Shown: piece after piece, positions 12,150 through 23,900 of the stretch
Layout of the letters: each line of letters starts with the position of its first letter
Position numbering within the stretch: position 1 is the first letter of the stretch
NCBI GenBank assembly: GCA_026724425.1
Contig: JAIUCV010001125.1
Span: 109,921 to 173,920, forward strand
From: Erythrophleum ivorense
Taxonomy: Eukaryota > Streptophyta > Magnoliopsida > Fabales > Fabaceae
DNA length: 64,000 bases
Direction: 5' to 3'
The notes under the pieces: model-generated
The model's database searches: none
The model's input: only the letters and a program-made list of their open reading frames with translations
Told to the model about the DNA's origin: nothing
Program-made: the position numbers and the translations under genes

Positions 12150-13836
12150 TACGCATAATTCATAAATATTCCAACTCTACATTGATGAAACCTTTTCAGG
12201 CTTACATCCCCATTTTCCACTTTCTTTTGAATCTAAAATTGAACAAAATTTCACCAAGAGAACTATATATAAGGTAAAAGCATTATTTTCGTTTTTCTTT
12301 CTTTTTTTTAACCTGAAGACATTTGATTTTCTGTTATCTTAATTTTGATATTTTAAATATCAAGTAGTATCTAAAATATTTGTGTTCATTGGCTATTTAA
12401 TACATTAATATTTAAGATATTATAAAACAAATATTAATATTTGGCAAGGGATCCTCCTAGAATTATTCTCAAACCATCTATGGCATGCTGTTTCAACTTA
12501 TTGAAACTTGAATGCAGTACAGCTGCATACACCTAACTGCATCTTCTTAACAAATCTCGGGGTCTTGTTCTTGCCAATAAAATTTGCAGCTCATATAAAG
12601 TTTTGTTTGGTTTTGCAGTATAATCTTTTTTTCAGGGATTCTAATTTTTTAATAAAAATAAATCTAGGTTTTCATTTTTTAAAACTACTTTAGTTTTGTT
12701 CATCTATATGTTGTAAAAACCTCAAAACATGAGATTCCAGTTATACTTTTATTCATTCATTCTAATGCAATATCCTCATTCCAGCATACCCTATATACAG
12801 TTCAAAGAGCTCTAAATTAATCACATTTTGAAAATTCAAATACCAAATTGTATGGAGAGCATGCAGATGCAGATCTAAACCAAATAAAGAAATAAAAATG
12901 AAACAAAACAATAATTTTAAAAATAGAGAATTCAATTTAATTATGTTCTAATTAATTTTGAAGAGTTCAAAACACAGGCAGGAAAAAATAGAAGAGGAAG
13001 GAACGAATTCAATTGATGTATCTATATCCTTTCAATATTTTAAAAGTTTCTATTTGATTCTTCAATCTTAATTAAGTTAATATTCTCGTTCAAGACTTAA
13101 AAATAATGCAATTTATGAGTTATTTCATTTTAATTTTGTTCCTAGATATAGATTTTTTTTTAGTTAACTTGCACATGTAAATGTTATTTGAATCCCATGG
13201 ATTCGCCAAACTATGGGTACGTAATCAAGTGGAGAAGGGATCAGACGTTCTTGAGAATCTGTATATTGACATATTGCTTAAATGTGTGCAATTTTTATTG
13301 GAAATTATATAATTAATGGTATTTGAAAATACTGTGTAAAATATTTGGATTTGGCTTATTTACTTTGTAATTGTACAAGCTATTTAGTTGTTTAAAAAGC
13401 CAAGCCGAATTTGAGGCAATTATAATTATATTAACCTAAAATTATGACAGGTAGATGCGATAGCAAAATAAAATATTATTTTAATAATATAATAGATTTT
13501 AATTACAATAAAATACATTTTAATTCAATGTAATTATAATCAGAAAAATTAATTACATTTTTTATCATTCTTTTCTTACTCAGATTACTGACATATTTTA
13601 TCCTAATTAATTTTGTCATTACCTTCATTTACAACACATTCTAAATATATTTCTCTATTATCTTGAAATTCATTATTATAATATCTATCCAACTTAAATT
13701 CATTGGCATCAAAATTATAATTATCATCCATCCAAAAAGTATATGATTTTTTAATACTCATATGTAAATTTCAAAAAAAAAGAAAACAAACATCAAATTA
13801 ATAGTTCTAAAATTTTGATTAATTTTTATATTTTAA

Positions 13837-13841
<5 letters not shown>

Positions 13842-13881
<40 letters not shown>
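13842..13881. repeat. (AT)n microsatellite
   Basis: About 20 uninterrupted AT units in AT-rich intergenic DNA. Confidence 0.95.
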
Positions 13882-13882
<1 letters not shown>

Positions 13883-16800
13883 CACAATATATTAGGTATC
13901 TTTGAAACTTAGCCAACCAAGAATTTCAATGGTGCTTACAAGAAGAAACAACAATTGCTAAGACTAAGAAGTAGTGGCAACATGCAAAACTTGTCTTAAA
14001 CTTGTTATTGTATTTTTAAATTAATTGTCGTCTATTGCATGTACTTGAAGAAAATAAAATAAAAAATGTTGCATCAATTAAAAAAAAATAGTGCGGGAAT
14101 AGAAAATCAAATTAGACAAAGCTAAAATCAGCTCTCATAAATGCTTTGAATTCGGCTTATAGCTTACGTAATGACGAAATGGCTTGCATTGTTACAAAGC
14201 AAATGAGCCAAATCCAATTGCTTAGCACACAATAATTTCAAGGATTTAGATTGTTTGAAGTTCACTTCAACTGAAGTGAGTTGTCTCTTTTCTCACTTCA
14301 GATGAAATAATTTCAGTAGATCTATTTTCATATTTTCAAATGTTATTAATTACATAATGTCCGATCAAAATTGCACACCTCTCAAAAACGTGTCAATATA
14401 CATATTTTCGAGAACGTCTCAGTCACTTTTCAATGGAGTGAAATCACATTTTAGTCACATAATCTATTTTTTCCAATATATTTTTCCCCTAAATTTAAAT
14501 AAAAATTAGAATAATCTCTCTTAATTGCTTATTATTTAGTGAGTCCATATATACTCCCAATCATTTCGATGTATTAAAATTAATCACAAGTTTGTCATGT
14601 TTTGTTATTAGAAAAATTGAAGTATTACAAAATTAATTCAATTAAAATTAGGAGTACCAAATTTAAAATTTTACCAAACTAATGGAATCAATAGTGTATT
14701 TAAACTTATTTACTCTAAAATTGATAATTTATTACCATTTATATAAAAATGAGCAAAATTAAGATTCATCATATATTACTAAGGTGTACAAAAAAATTTA
14801 TATTGCTAATAGTTATAACTTCTTTTATACCTCCCTTTTTAAGTATCTCAATTCATTTATATTTCTGTATTTCTATACTTAATTACACTTTTAATTCTTG
14901 TAGTTGACTTGAAAAAAAAAAAGCAATATTGTCCCTCTAATTTATTTATTAAAGTAATTTAATTTCTTATTTTAATTAAATTAACGTTTCGCTTGTAATT
15001 ATTTTAATAAACATTCTGTGTTTGCCTTTCGGTTTTATTTTTTTCTCTCGTTCTATTAGCGTTTGAAGGTGATCTTCAAGTTTAACATCATTTTCTTCTA
15101 ATTGTATTGAGAGGAGGTTTTCGTTTTAATATTTTCATTGATTAATGAATATTAGATATCTTTAAAAAAACAGTAATTGAAAATTAATATAAATTTTATC
15201 GATCAAAAGTCAAAACAATAGAAATGATGTATTTGGTTGCTGTTTGTGTCTAATTTTTCTCTACTTGTATTCTTTTATTTAGCCTGATTGTCCTGCCCGT
15301 CGGCGTTAGTCTCATTTTTCGTAAAATTAGCCACGGTTACAGCCGTTGCTAAACATTGGAATACATTTAATGTACTATATTATTTATACATTGTGACTTA
15401 CTCATTAATAAAATAATATTAAATTATATAACTAATCTTAAATTGAATTATTTACTTGTTTTATTATCATATAAATAGATGTATATCCATAGGATATACA
15501 TTCTATTAATCAAAATTTAAATAAATTATAAAAATCATATATTAGCCCTAAATTCTTGGATCTCTCCCTAACCCCCATTCAAAGAAAGATGGGGTCTTCT
15601 ACAGAACAATAATGGTCTCAAATTTCTTGGTTGATGTTTAGTCCTGTCCAAGCAAAGCCTTTTACCGGAGATTTTCTTGCTTTTGAGATTGTGAAGTCTA
15701 GAAGCTACTTGGTTACCATTCATAAAATCTAGATTAACTCAAAACACTTGGTATATCTATATACGTGTTTTGACATGTTTTATATTCGTTATATTTAAGT
15801 ATAACTTACTACTATTTAGTTTTATAGAATTAGAAATAAACTAAATAATCATTTATTTCAATGAATGAATAAACACTATATTTATGTCACATTTGGTAAA
15901 AAAAAGGTAGAAATAAAATTGAAAAAAATTATTAAATAATTTCCTTTGGTACATATATTGTATGAATGAATAAAAAATTTATTTTTATTCTTTAAGCATG
16001 TGAATTAAAGATAATTATTATACTTAATTTATGCAAAGTCTATTATTAGTATTATTATTATCCTAATATCCTTTTTAAGTAAAAATATAAAATTTATTTT
16101 CTCTTTTTTATTTAATTCATATTCTATTTTTATCCGACTAAATATACAAAGGAAATGACATTCTCATCTATTTCTATATCATATCTAACATAACTATTCT
16201 ATTTTGTTCACATTCACATTTCTTTTTCATTTTTATGCTTAATAATTTTATATGCCAAATTAGAATTTACTAATTTCTATCCATTATCCAATGTTTACTG
16301 TCTAGCACCCATTATATTTCAAATATTTTCATTTTCTATTTTTGGTGAGTATAAATTAAATGTTTAGAGAGCCAATTCATATTTAAATTAGACTTAATTA
16401 TGCACTGACTCATTTAAAGAAGATGAAGAATATATAAGTCAAATGCCAAAAGAAAAAATATGGTACACATAATCTGTAGATATTTATTTAATTGATAAAA
16501 CATTAGTTTGTAAAAAAAATTATTAATATTTTAGTTCTTTAACAAGTCCTAAATGGGTTAATTAAATTTAAAATGCGCCAAATTAATCTATTAACCAAGT
16601 TTCCTCCTTCCTCCTCCTTTGACCAAGCTTAAATCCCTTTATGAATTCGCTCGCAGAATCACAATGAATATCAAAGCACACGAGACATTGAATTAGTTCA
16701 TGTTTCCTATTCTGCTTGCACAAGTTGTTCTATTCAGGATCTCTCTAAAATTGAAAATTTGACCATTTTTTTAATGATATTTTGAACAAAAATTTGGATT

Positions 16801-17158
16801 TGAACTTAGCTTTAGGATGAATGATTGAGTAGAAGTTTCGAGACCTTGTCTGATTATCTCGTATTGCTCGAAGTAATTGAGCTAAACTTCAAAGCTGATG
16901 CATAGAACTGAATAGAATTCTGTGGAATTCAACCAGTTCAAATAGGATTGTTTGGTTCATTAGTGGAAATATTTTATCTCTTTGTTTTAATCCTTGCTTT
17001 TTTGTTAGAGTCTAGTACTACGACCATGCTTTCTTCTTTAGAACATATATAAGATAATCTACTCAAGTTGTTTTCAGATCATAGAAATTATTAATGACAG
17101 TCCTGAAGTTATTTTCCTTTGATTTTTTCAATCCATGAGCCGCAAAAGCTCCTGCTAT

Positions 17159-17607
17159 TAGGGATGCACACCAAATCCAACCCCTTGATTCTAGCCTAGC
17201 CATATCAAATAAGATTAAAGAAAATCACTCAAATTGAGCTAGGTCATATCATCAAATTAGGTTGTGTACCAAGCTAGTTATATTGGCCATTATGACTTGA
17301 CTTGCCTGATATTTAAAAAAAAAAAAAATCATTTTATAAGAATTTATGTAAATATTTTATTTTTTTAGAGATAAAATATTATTTTACAATTTATTGCAAT
17401 GTATATAAAAACTTTACTTTGTTAAATAATCATTTTATAATTTTTACCATTTTTTTTAAAGCTTGAACATCACTCAATTGCCCTAGTCAAACTAGGTTAA
17501 TTTAGATTAGATGGAGCACCAAACCAAATAATTGTTGTCTAGTTAAAATTAGATTAGACATCAGCTTAACTAAAAACTTGGGTCAACCTAATATTTACAT
17601 AACTCTA
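17159..17607. mobile_element. Decayed hAT-like MITE
   Basis: The left end TAGGGATGCACACCAAATCC and the reverse complement of the right end (TAGAGTTATGTAAATATTAG) share the TAGRG start and dispersed similarity inward to the AACCC/GACCC block. Flanks CCTGCTAT and CTTACAAT agree at 5/8. Subterminal CTAGGT/CTAGTC and ACCAA motifs repeat on both strands. No coding remnant. Confidence 0.4.
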
Positions 17608-20084
17608 CTTACAATATTGCTTATTAGGATTTGATGACATATTGGACTCATGCAAAAGTTCGTTTGGCTCATGGACTCCATCTTAGCAATACAGGGATAA
17701 CAATTAATAAGTTGACAAAGGCTAATTATTTATGACATGTTTGGTACATAAAAAGTTAAAATAAAAAAAAATAAAAAAAAAATTTTATAGATAAAAAATA
17801 TCTATAATATCCTCACTTTTAATGATTGGATAATTATTATTAAAAAATATTAAATATTGATTGAATAATAATTATATGAGTAAAATTGTAATTTATCTCA
17901 ACTTTATTCCTCTTCTCCTTTTCCGACCTCCCTTCCATGGATACTGAACGGGCTGTTAGGTTTTCAGCGAAATGAAATAAAAGATAAAAGGCCAACTTGA
18001 TATGTTTTAAAATTAGGGGCTCAATTCAAAATTTTAAATAAAATTAAGAAACTACAATATTAATTGGACCTAAAAAAAATGATATAAAATTTAATAATAA
18101 GATCAACTGCATTAATATATTTAAAGTGCCAAAAAATTATGGTAACTTTACATAACATTTTTCTTAGTGTAACATTATTGTTATTATTTTTGGGTCGAAT
18201 AACAGTCTTATTTCAAGTGGATGAAATATTGACTCTTGGGCCTAACGTCAAAATAAAGCTGATCAAACTTCGCCCTGGGCCCTTTTACAAATGAATGCTC
18301 AGCCCATGCACCTGCCCACTTTTCTAAATATATATCTTGGTTAACAAAATATTCACCCTCTCCATTTTTTTTTCACACACATATCAACAAAATTCTTTTA
18401 ACTTTTTTGGGTCAAATAAGGAGTGCCGGTAGGGGCCTCATTAGGCCCAGCTAATTTTATTGCAAGTAAAACCAATTAAGTTTTTAATAGGTATAGTTCT
18501 AATTAGAGTAAATTAGAGAGATTTTACTTGAATTTTATTGAAATTATATAATTTTTAAAATATATATGAAAAATTTTTAATTACCTTACACTTTATTTAA
18601 TTTTAAAATTGTTTTATTAAAATACTTTCTATTTTAAATTTTTGTTAGTTGAAAAATATATTTAGGTTAATAAGAGATATTTTAGTAAATAAAATTTAAA
18701 ATTGAAAAGTATGAAGTAGCTTCTTATTTTATTAGAGGTTTGTGTATTTTTTTTTCTAAAATCTGTATAATTTCAATAATTTTTAAAAAAAAAATTATGT
18801 AATTTACTCTTCTAATTAATTAGTGTGGAAGCAAGATGAATCAAGTAATACACACACTACAAAATAAAAGGCATCACTTAATGTCTGATATGTTGGACTG
18901 CTCAATGTCTAGCTCTGAAAATTGAATGCTTAAATTTTATATTTAAGCTTAAGAATTGATTTACACTCAATTTAAACCAAAGTAGCAATGCTCTTAAAAA
19001 TCCAAAACGCAATAATAATTAAAAAAATTAACAAATCTATGGCTAATTAGAGAGAGATTATACTTTTGAATGGATACAATGAAAATCAAGCGGCCGCTTT
19101 TATTTAAAAAACAAAAAATAAAAGTTGAAGAATCAACTCTTACTCCCTCGTGCTTATTGATTCTCAATATATGATTCCTCCCCCAAAAGACAAAATTTTC
19201 TTAGTCTCCAAGTATTTCAACATACTTTATGTAATAAAATAAATTTGTCAACAAAACGTTGATTCCTAATTATTTTTAATTGTCATTAAATACTTACTCA
19301 ATACAATGGCCTGAGCACCAAGTATATAATTAAATAGGATAGTAGTAATTAAATATTGACTACAAAAGACAAGAAATTAGATGATCTACAATCATAAAGT
19401 TATGTAATTAAAAAAAATGACACAAAAGAATCATACTCTTGAAAGTATATATGAAATCCACTTTTTCTCTTTATATATATTTTTATTATTTTTTGATTAT
19501 ATTATATGTCGTTAATTTGTGATTATAAAAAATTTATATTCAAAAAAAGAGATATATATATATATATATATTTTAGGGCTTGAGTCTTTAGGAGTGAATT
19601 TGATTTAAATTATTTCTCAATTTTATGTATCCAATAATTTTAATTTTATCTAAAATTATTGTTTCAATTATGGAGAGTAAACCTGATTTAGTTATATAAA
19701 GAATGGGACAAACTATATTCTCATGTAACAATTGTGGAAATATTCGCATATCGGACAGCTACTTTGTGCCTAAAATGGGGCCATTAGAAGCCCACTTTGT
19801 AAACACAGTCTGACACAATGCAAAAGCATGTGTCGCCACCCTTCACTGTGTCACGTTGGCAGAAGCATTTGACCAAAAATAAATTAATATTTTTTCAGTG
19901 AATTAACATTATAATATTATTAAAATATATTTTGTTTTAATTTTAAAATTTAAATATTTCATTTAAATCTTAAAAAAATATTTTACTTTTAATATTACCG
20001 TCGTAGCTCATTAAAAAGGTAAAATTGCCATAAACATGCAATATTATATTTGATATTGTAATTATTTTGAGTGATATGATATTT

Positions 20085-20310
20085 TGTTAAGATATGTTTT
20101 AATGGAAATTAAACACTTAAGAATCATATTAATCACATGTTAAATTAGGTGATCTACTCTTATTAACAAACTTGATAAGTATTATGATTATCTATAGAAT
20201 TTTGTTAATATATGTTTTAATGGTAGTTAAACATTTAACAATCAATCTCCCATTTAGTTAAGTGATGAGTTTTTATTAACAAAGTTGATAAGAAGATGAT
20301 ATTGAAAAAT
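20085..20310. repeat. Two tandem ~115-bp imperfect copies
   Basis: The unit starts TTTTGTTAAGATATGTTTTA near 20085 and again near 20203 (TTTTGTTAATATATGTTTTA). Each copy runs through a TTAAACA(C/T)TTAA block and ends in TTATTAACAAA.TTGATAAG. A related block (CATTTAACAACTAC, TTATTAACAAGCTTAAG) is seen at 57725-57920, so this is part of a dispersed family. Confidence 0.55.
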
Positions 20311-20872
20311 AAAATATTTTTAAATTTTGAAATAAGATAGTTAAGTTTTAAAAAATGAATTAAGAAATATTTTTAAAAATTAAAGTATTAATTCGCTGTT
20401 TACTTTTTTTTAGATATACAATTAATAATCGTGACAAAATTCTATTTTAAAAAAATATAAAAATCAAATTGAGAAATATATGCTTTTTTAAAACCTGCAC
20501 TAACACTAGCACAACGTGGTTTTTGCCTTTTCATACACCATCCCCCATTCTAAGGCGTTTGATTTCTTTGTACTTTTGGAGTTTGTTTAGATTTAGATTA
20601 TTCATATTTTTATTTTTATAATATTAATTATTTTTTAAAAATTAGTAATTAAAAATAATTTTTATTTTATGTTTCAATTATTTAAATAAAAATATCAAAA
20701 TTTTTTTAAAAATTTAAATCATCCATATCAATAAATATTAAATACAATAAAGCGTCTGCTTTCTCCTTTCAAGACATTCTCGGACCTTCCGTCTTTCCGC
20801 TTACTATAAAGCGCGTGTAATGCATTTTCCACGGCGGCTTCGTACCAGAAGATAACGCGCAACAGGGGACAA

Positions 20873-21250
20873 TGGGTTTTGAATTGCCGCCATAAAATCG
20901 GGCGAGGATATAAGTGTCAATACAATGTTAAAGAAGGGCATTTCCGTAAACAAGATAGTAAATTCGTATCGTAAAATCCCCTTGCGGCTAGGGCTTGGTT
21001 TTGAATAGATGCCCCATAATCAGAAAAGGATATAACAGTCAAAACAATGTTAAAGAAGGGTAGTTTGGTGAATTAAAGAAAAATAGAGTTCGCCATAAAA
21101 AATCTCTCTAACCCTACTTAGGCCTTGGTTTTGAGTGGCCGCCATAGAGTTAGAAAAGGATATAACTGTCAATACAAATGATAAGTGAGGGTAGTTTCGT
21201 AAACAGGATTACGAGTTCTTATTATATAATCCCTTCAACCCTATTTTTCA
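20873..21250 (+). promoter_or_regulatory. eEF1A promoter with imperfectly triplicated module
   Basis: Three head-to-tail copies begin at about 20873, 20995 and 21125, each opening with TTGGTTTTGA or a variant. Each holds, in order, GCCATA/CCATAA, AAAGGATATAA (GAGGATATAA in the first), GTCAATACAA and a GGGTAGTTTCGTAAAC-type box. These boxes (about 20934-20951, 21056-21070, 21187-21204) resemble the plant tef box of eEF1A promoters. Telomere-box-like sequences lie between copies (CTAGGGCTT at 20988-20996; TAACCCTA at 21108-21115). The last copy ends in a TATA element, ATTATATAAT at 21231-21240, so transcription should start near 21260-21275. Confidence 0.75.
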
Positions 21251-21259
21251 TCATTTCTC

Positions 21260-22050
21260 TACTCCTTGTTTGCTTCAGTTGCTCCCAGCGGCTAGGGTAT
21301 TAGCTTCTCAGAGTCTCCTAGGTTCGCTGTCTGACTTCTTACTGTTTGTATGCTTTTTCTGCTGCCTATGGCTTCAATTCTCGATCGTTTCCTTGAATGA
21401 TTCTGCATGCAGTTCGTTCTTCTTTTTTTTTTTTAATAATTCAATTTTCTGATCTGCTGTTCGAACGGTTGTGCGTTTGTTCGTTTTGTTTTGTTTCACA
21501 TATACTTATTTGTTTCTGTTATTTTTTTATTGATTTCTTGGTCTCTAATTTTGAATCGATTAATGCTTTTAATTATCTTGCTGGGATCTTCATGTTGATT
21601 TGATGCCAATAAGGAGGTCAGATCTTGAAGAGACTGCATCTTTTTTTAATTCATGGTTTGTTGTTAATTGATGAGCATCGATCTTATTTAAAGGAGATTG
21701 GGCATTTTACTGGGTTCGTGTTTACGTATATGCATGTGACAAGTATATGCAGATTTTCTTATTTAACGTATGTTGTTATTAGCCTTTGGGTCAGGGCAAG
21801 TTCGCTTGATTTGCCGGAATATGTAGCATCTGAAGTGTTATCGTAAAATTTGATTCTGTATTATAATTTGACAACACGTTCATCGTTTGTTATTCAAGTC
21901 ATTTATTTATTCTTCATTCTGAAAGTTTGTGCTGCTAGTGAGGGTGAAAATTTTGGACTTTTCTTATTTTTCTGTTTAAGTTATGTTTGGTCTTAATAGC
22001 TTCTTTATGATCCATTTTAGCAGTTATTTGCTGTTCGAAGTTCAGGCATA
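21260..22050 (+). promoter_or_regulatory. eEF1A 5' leader with leader intron
   Basis: A short pyrimidine-rich leader exon (around 21250-21325) is followed by a ~0.7-kb T-rich intron, the arrangement known for plant eEF1A genes and associated with strong expression. Probable donor is the CTAG/GTTCGC junction near 21319. The acceptor is either TTCAG at 22045, five bases before the ATG, or TTTTAG near 22020. The open frames inside (21270-21846) are intronic. Confidence 0.6.
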
Positions 22051-23516
22051 ATGGGTAAGGAAAAGGTTCACATCAACATTGTGGTCATTGGCCATGTCGA
22101 CTCTGGGAAGTCAACAACCACAGGCCATCTTATCTACAAGCTTGGAGGTATTGATAAGCGTGTTATTGAAAGATTTGAGAAAGAAGCTGCTGAGATGAAC
22201 AAGAGGTCATTCAAGTATGCCTGGGTGCTGGACAAGCTTAAGGCAGAGCGTGAAAGAGGAATCACAATTGATATTGCACTTTGGAAATTTGAGACCACCA
22301 AGTACTACTGCACTGTCATTGATGCACCCGGACACAGGGATTTCATCAAGAACATGATTACTGGGACATCTCAGGCTGACTGTGCTGTTCTTATCATTGA
22401 TTCAACCACTGGTGGTTTTGAAGCTGGTATTTCCAAGGATGGGCAGACCCGTGAACATGCTCTCCTTGCTTTCACCCTTGGTGTCAGGCAGATGATTTGC
22501 TGCTGCAACAAGGTATTTAACTAGGCTTTCTAGGTCTTTTTAACATCTCTCTTTAGATAAGTAGTACATTGACTGTTCCCCAAAGTAACTTTTTAATGTG
22601 ATCTTTTCTGTGTTTTCCTTTGCAACAGATGGATGCCACCACTCCCAAGTACTCTAAGGCCAGATACGATGAAATCGTGAAGGAAGTCTCCTCCTATTTG
22701 AAGAAGGTGGGCTACAACCCTGACAAGATTCCTTTCGTTCCCATCTCTGGTTTTGAGGGAGACAACATGATTGAGAGGTCCACCAACCTTGACTGGTACA
22801 AGGGACCAACCCTTCTTGAGGCCCTTGACCAGATCCATGAGCCCAAGAGGCCTTCAGACAAGCCTCTTAGGTTGCCCCTCCAGGATGTCTACAAGATTGG
22901 AGGAATTGGAACTGTTCCTGTGGGACGTGTTGAGACTGGTGTGTTGAAGCCTGGTATGGTGGTTACTTTTGGTCCTACTGGACTAACAACTGAAGTTAAG
23001 TCCGTGGAGATGCACCACGAGGCTCTCCAAGAGGCTCTTCCTGGTGATAATGTGGGATTCAACGTTAAGAATGTTGCAGTCAAGGATCTTAAGCGTGGTT
23101 TTGTTGCCTCAAACTCCAAGGACGATCCTGCCAAGGAGGCTGCCAGTTTCACAGCCCAAGTCATTATTATGAACCATCCTGGCCAGATCGGCAATGGTTA
23201 TGCCCCCGTGCTTGACTGCCACACCTCCCATATCGCTGTCAAGTTTTCTGAACTTTTGACCAAGATTGACAGGCGATCTGGTAAAGAGCTTGAGAAGGAA
23301 CCCAAATTCCTGAAGAATGGTGATGCTGGTATGGTTAAGATGATTCCTACCAAGCCTATGGTGGTTGAGACTTTCTCCGAGTATCCTCCACTCGGTCGTT
23401 TTGCTGTGAGGGACATGCGTCAAACTGTGGCCGTGGGAGTCATCAAGAACGTGGAGAAGAAGGATGCTTCTGGAGCCAAGGTCACCAAGGCTGCACAGAA
23501 GAAGTCCGGCAAGTGA
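22051..23516 (+). CDS. eEF1A: Elongation factor 1-alpha (eEF1A), 449 aa
   Basis: GTPase that delivers aminoacyl-tRNA to the ribosomal A site in the cytosol. Coding exons are 22051-22512 (154 codons) and 22629-23516 (295 codons plus TGA), with a 116-bp GT-AG intron in phase 0. The G1 motif GHVDSGKS sits at residues 14-21, DAPGH (G3) at about 91-95, and G4 NKMD at 153-156, the intron falling between K154 and M155. Domain 2 starts near residue 240 (GTVPVGRVETG follows) and domain 3 ends in the basic tail KVTKAAQKKSGK. Length matches plant eEF1A (447-449) and no break or missing catalytic residue is seen. Upstream is a tef/telo-box promoter and a leader intron. The minus-strand frames across exon 2 are shadows. 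Confidence 0.98.
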
Positions 23517-23900
23517 ATGGTGCGGGCTGGTTTATCTAATGAAGTCTATTGTTATCGGTACAATAAATGTTTTCCTATTGGTATTTTGTCTGTCCAGAGT
23601 CTCTGTCTTAGGTTTATTGGTTACAGTGTCAAGTCTTTACCTTCGTCAAGCAGCTTGGGTTCACAGAACTGGGTGCTTGATCGACGGTGGCAAGGCTTTT
23701 TGTTTTTGTTTTTTGTTTTTTCCTTTTCTGCATGCGTAATATTATTTTCTGTGCTGTCTCTTTGAGAATTTCATTTTTGAAAGCTGCGGTGTGATATAGG
23801 ACTATTCTTACACACTGCAGAACTGGATATCAAGTATGAACTTTTTATATTTGTGTTCTAAATTTGATGTTTTAGCCTTACATTTTTGTAGGTGTCTTGG
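23517..23900 (+). other. eEF1A 3' untranslated region
   Basis: T-rich, gene-like composition continues for roughly 350 bp after the stop, with AATAAA-like CAATAAATG near 23560 and TGTTTT-rich stretches at 23700-23730, as expected for a plant 3' UTR and poly(A) region. The end point is approximate. Confidence 0.5.

Larger units (their letters stand above)
8801..20872. other. 12-kb AT-rich gene desert
   Basis: No gene is supported on either strand; the frames at 9792-9977 and 12508-12693 are short and compositional. Contents that can be named: (AT)n runs at 9551-9574, 12119-12147, 13842-13881 and 19553-19571; an inverted repeat at 11679-11783; a hAT-like relic at 17159-17607; a dispersed AT-rich repeat beginning near 17739 (TTTGGTACATAAAA) that resembles 29430-29607; and two tandem copies at 20085-20310. 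GC content rises only after about 20750, at the eEF1A promoter. A GC-richer patch at 15540-15720 has broken frames and was not identified. Confidence 0.7.

Noticed and set aside
21270..21846. Plus-strand small frames upstream of eEF1A
   Set aside because: Located in the leader intron; T-rich and hydrophobic by composition.
22593..23423. Minus-strand frames over eEF1A exon 2
   Set aside because: Shadows created by codon bias of the eEF1A sequence.
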